A DNA stretch of 6,813 nt from Bacillota bacterium (GTDB lineage: Bacteria; Bacillota; Clostridia; Acetivibrionales; DTU013): NCBI GenBank assembly GCA_023435805.1, contig JAEZMC010000122.1, forward strand, positions 1 to 6,813. The letters run 5' to 3'. Under the pieces are notes generated by a model. The model was given only the letters and a program-made list of their open reading frames with translations. It was not told the origin of the DNA and did not search any database. A program made the position numbers and the translations under genes. Positions 5,824 to 6,813 of this stretch are shown one piece after another. Numbering within the stretch: position 1 is the stretch's first letter; every line of letters starts with the position of its first letter.

Positions 5824-6405
5824 CTATTTCCGAGGATCGGTAAGGCCCTTCAAAACAAAATCCGTCAAATGATCCTGCAGCTCGGGAAAATACTGCAGTC
5901 CTATTTCTTCCTTGTGGTAACCGATCTGGATAATGGCCCCGAATATGGCCATAATCATTTCACTGCGGATATCCGATCTCATTTTCCCCTCAGCCTGCCA
6001 TTTTTGAACCAGTTTGTAAAAGTCCCTGTACAGGAAATCAACAGCATGCAGTCCGTTCTCCTCCCGGAAAACCCTTTCAATTTTGTTGTAAACATCAGGA
6101 TTGTACCACTGGCTCAGGATGGGGTTTGAAAGCATACCCTCCATATTTAAAGCCAGAAGCTGTTTAATCAGCTTTATAGGGTCGTCATCCAGATTGACGA
6201 TCATCATTATTCGTTTCATCAATGTAGCCGTTTCCTGTTCGAGTATTTCCACAAACAGCTTATCTTTGGAGGGGTAGTAGTTGTAAAACGTGCCTACGCT
6301 GAAGCCCGCCTGTTTGGTAATATCGGCAACATTTGTGTCCTTGAAGCCTTTCGTCGCAAATAGTTCCTTTGCACAATCAAACAATACCTTTTTTTTGTCT
6401 TCCAT
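5824..6405 (-). CDS. TetR/AcrR-family transcriptional regulator of the flavinylation operon
   Basis: A 193-residue TetR-family repressor, normal length. The N-terminal DNA-binding domain includes LFDCAKELFATKGFKDTNVADI (8-29) and the helix-turn-helix VADITKQAGFSVGTFYNYYPSKDKLF (26-51); the FYNYYPSKDKLF stretch is highly characteristic of the family. Residues about 55-193 form the helical ligand-binding and dimerisation domain, whose sequence does not reveal the ligand. The start ATG follows TGAGGG (minus strand, 6418-6413) by 7 bases. It is the first gene of the tetR-apbE-FMN-binding operon and lies downstream of a consensus promoter with a dyad over the start site, so autoregulation together with the two downstream genes is likely. 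Some TetR proteins with similar TGAATGA half-sites, such as Bacillus FadR, respond to acyl-CoA, but that link is speculative here. The family is secure; the effector is unknown. Confidence 0.96.
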   Translation of the reverse strand: MEDKKKVLFDCAKELFATKGFKDTNVADITKQAGFSVGTFYNYYPSKDKLFVEILEQETATLMKRIMMIVNLDDDPIKLIKQLLALNMEGMLSNPILSQWYNPDVYNKIERVFREENGLHAVDFLYRDFYKLVQKWQAEGKMRSDIRSEMIMAIFGAIIQIGYHKEEIGLQYFPELQDHLTDFVLKGLTDPRK

Positions 6406-6432
6406 TTAGTAGCCCTCACAGTATCGTATATT

Positions 6433-6453
6433 TTGATACATTGGTCGTATCAA
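6433..6453. promoter_or_regulatory. second inverted repeat in the tetR leader
   Basis: TTGATAC (6433-6439) and GTATCAA (6447-6453) are perfect inverted 7-base arms around a 7-base spacer. The dyad lies between the predicted transcription start (near 6485) and the tetR start. A further GTATC at 6421-6425 sits close by. It could be a second operator or an mRNA hairpin. Confidence 0.45.
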
Positions 6454-6463
6454 TTTATCAATA

Positions 6464-6491
6464 TTGAATGAATAAAAAATTGTTCATTCAA
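6464..6491. promoter_or_regulatory. probable TetR operator (inverted repeat over the transcription start)
   Basis: TTGAATGAA (6464-6472) and TTCATTCAA (6483-6491) are perfect 9-base inverted arms around a 10-base AT-rich spacer. The dyad abuts the -10 of the minus-strand promoter and covers the expected start site near 6485, an ideal position for blocking RNA polymerase. The half-site TGAATGA resembles those of Bacillus FadR, though its spacer is wider. Binding by the adjacent TetR protein is inferred. Confidence 0.7.
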
Positions 6492-6520
6492 ATTATAGCA
6501 TTCCATAAAATGTATGTCAA
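6492..6520 (-). promoter_or_regulatory. full-consensus sigma-A promoter for the tetR-apbE-FMN-binding operon
   Basis: On the minus strand TTGACA (6520-6515), a 17-base spacer (6514-6498) and TATAAT (6497-6492) match the sigma-A consensus at all twelve positions. Transcription should begin near 6485, giving a leader of about 80 bases before the tetR ATG at 6405. A perfect promoter of this kind normally needs tight repression, matching the adjacent operator. Confidence 0.9.
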
Positions 6521-6589
6521 GGCATTTTTATGACTGCAAATATTAAAATAGAATCACATGTTATCCTGTTTTTTGCAGGCCTGTATCCA

Positions 6590-6611
6590 CAACGGAAGGG
6601 ATTTTCCGTTG
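6590..6611. other. hairpin of unknown role
   Basis: CAACGGAA (6590-6597) and TTCCGTTG (6604-6611) form a perfect 8-base stem around a 6-base loop. CCTG (6580-6583) and CAGG (6615-6618) could pair outside it. No T run follows on either strand, so it is not a classical terminator. It lies in the gap between the operon promoter and the terminator of the next gene. Confidence 0.5.
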
Positions 6612-6626
6612 CAAGCAGGTTTGTTG

Positions 6627-6664
6627 CATAAGAAAAGAGGCAATACCGCTGTGGTATTACCTCT
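6627..6664 (-). terminator. intrinsic terminator of the right-edge minus-strand gene
   Basis: On the minus strand AGAGG-T-AATACC (6664-6653) pairs with GGTATT-G-CCTCT (6647-6636), with one T-G pair between the two blocks and a 5-base loop. TTTTCTTATG follows directly, a T-rich tail. It lies about 85 bases past the stop codon at 6749 and insulates the tetR operon promoter from read-through. Confidence 0.75.
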
Positions 6665-6748
6665 CCTGTTATTTACGTTTCCTGCCGGGCATGCTATAGT
6701 AAGTCGCATATGAAATCCACTCTTATTCCGCAGAGTTCATCGTTCGTC

Positions 6749-6813
6749 TTACTCCGCCAGCCTCTTTTCGAGAGCAGCAAGCTGATTCTTCAGTTCAGTA
6801 GGCAGTTTTTCTC
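6749..6813 (-). CDS. C-terminal end of an unidentified minus-strand gene (partial)
   Basis: The minus-strand frame from base 6811 reads EKLPTELKNQLAALEKRLAE and stops with TAA at 6751-6749; the gene continues past the window edge. The visible 20 residues are an amphipathic, coiled-coil-like helix. The ending resembles the C-terminal helix of small DUF5320-type proteins, but 20 residues are too few to assign a family. A T-tailed minus-strand hairpin downstream (6636-6664) supports a real gene end. The other two minus-strand frames stop within the first eight codons. Confidence 0.6.
   Translation of the reverse strand, partial: EKLPTELKNQLAALEKRLAE

Noticed and set aside
6464..6491. Inverted repeat considered as transposon ends or an attachment site
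   Set aside because: The short spacer, position against the -10 and adjacent TetR gene fit an operator much better, and no recombinase or target-site duplication is present.
6674..6697. Tiny minus-strand frame reading MPGRKRK, resembling the start of DUF5320-type proteins
   Set aside because: Seven codons without a ribosome binding site; the resemblance is most likely chance.
6554..6709. Minus-strand open frame of about 50 codons
   Set aside because: It has no ribosome binding site, runs through the terminator hairpin at 6636-6664 and its translation has no recognisable character.

Overview
The window looks like a chromosomal segment of a Gram-positive, spore-former-type Firmicute, most likely class Clostridia. 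This rests on the tatD – 3D-domain protein – rsmA gene order, strong AGGAGG-type ribosome binding sites, consensus sigma-A promoters, a GTG start on one gene and a probable TTG start on another, and moderate GC. I cannot name the genus.

Left part, plus strand (about 1-4341): the window opens inside tatD (metal-dependent DNase/deacylase family). A tightly coupled gene follows for a membrane-anchored coiled-coil protein of unknown function. Next is an independently promoted gene for a very methionine-rich, low-complexity protein that ends in six perfect SMPGMS repeats. After a 250-base gap comes a YabE-like cell-wall protein (membrane anchor, two DUF348 modules, G5, 3D domain), then rsmA (ksgA), the 16S rRNA dimethyladenosine methyltransferase. 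In Bacillus, rnmV usually sits between yabE and rsmA; here that interval holds only a promoter-like site and a terminator-like hairpin.

Right part, minus strand (6520 down to 4334): a compact operon reads TetR-family regulator, then ApbE (FAD:protein FMN transferase), then a small membrane-anchored FMN-binding-domain protein carrying the DxxSGAT flavinylation motif. The enzyme and its probable substrate are adjacent and translationally close. The operon has a full-consensus sigma-A promoter (TTGACA, 17-base spacer, TATAAT) with a 9-base inverted repeat directly after the -10. That is the expected place for an operator bound by the TetR protein itself. Its last gene overlaps the end of rsmA tail to tail by 8 bases.

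The right edge (6521-6813) holds a hairpin of unknown role, a minus-strand terminator, and the last 20 codons of another minus-strand gene. The 343-base stretch between the tetR start and that gene's stop (6406-6748) contains regulatory elements and hairpins but no convincing gene.

The most interesting parts are the self-contained, probably ligand-regulated flavinylation operon, whose ApbE has no visible export signal although its likely substrate is membrane-anchored, and the methionine-rich repeat protein.
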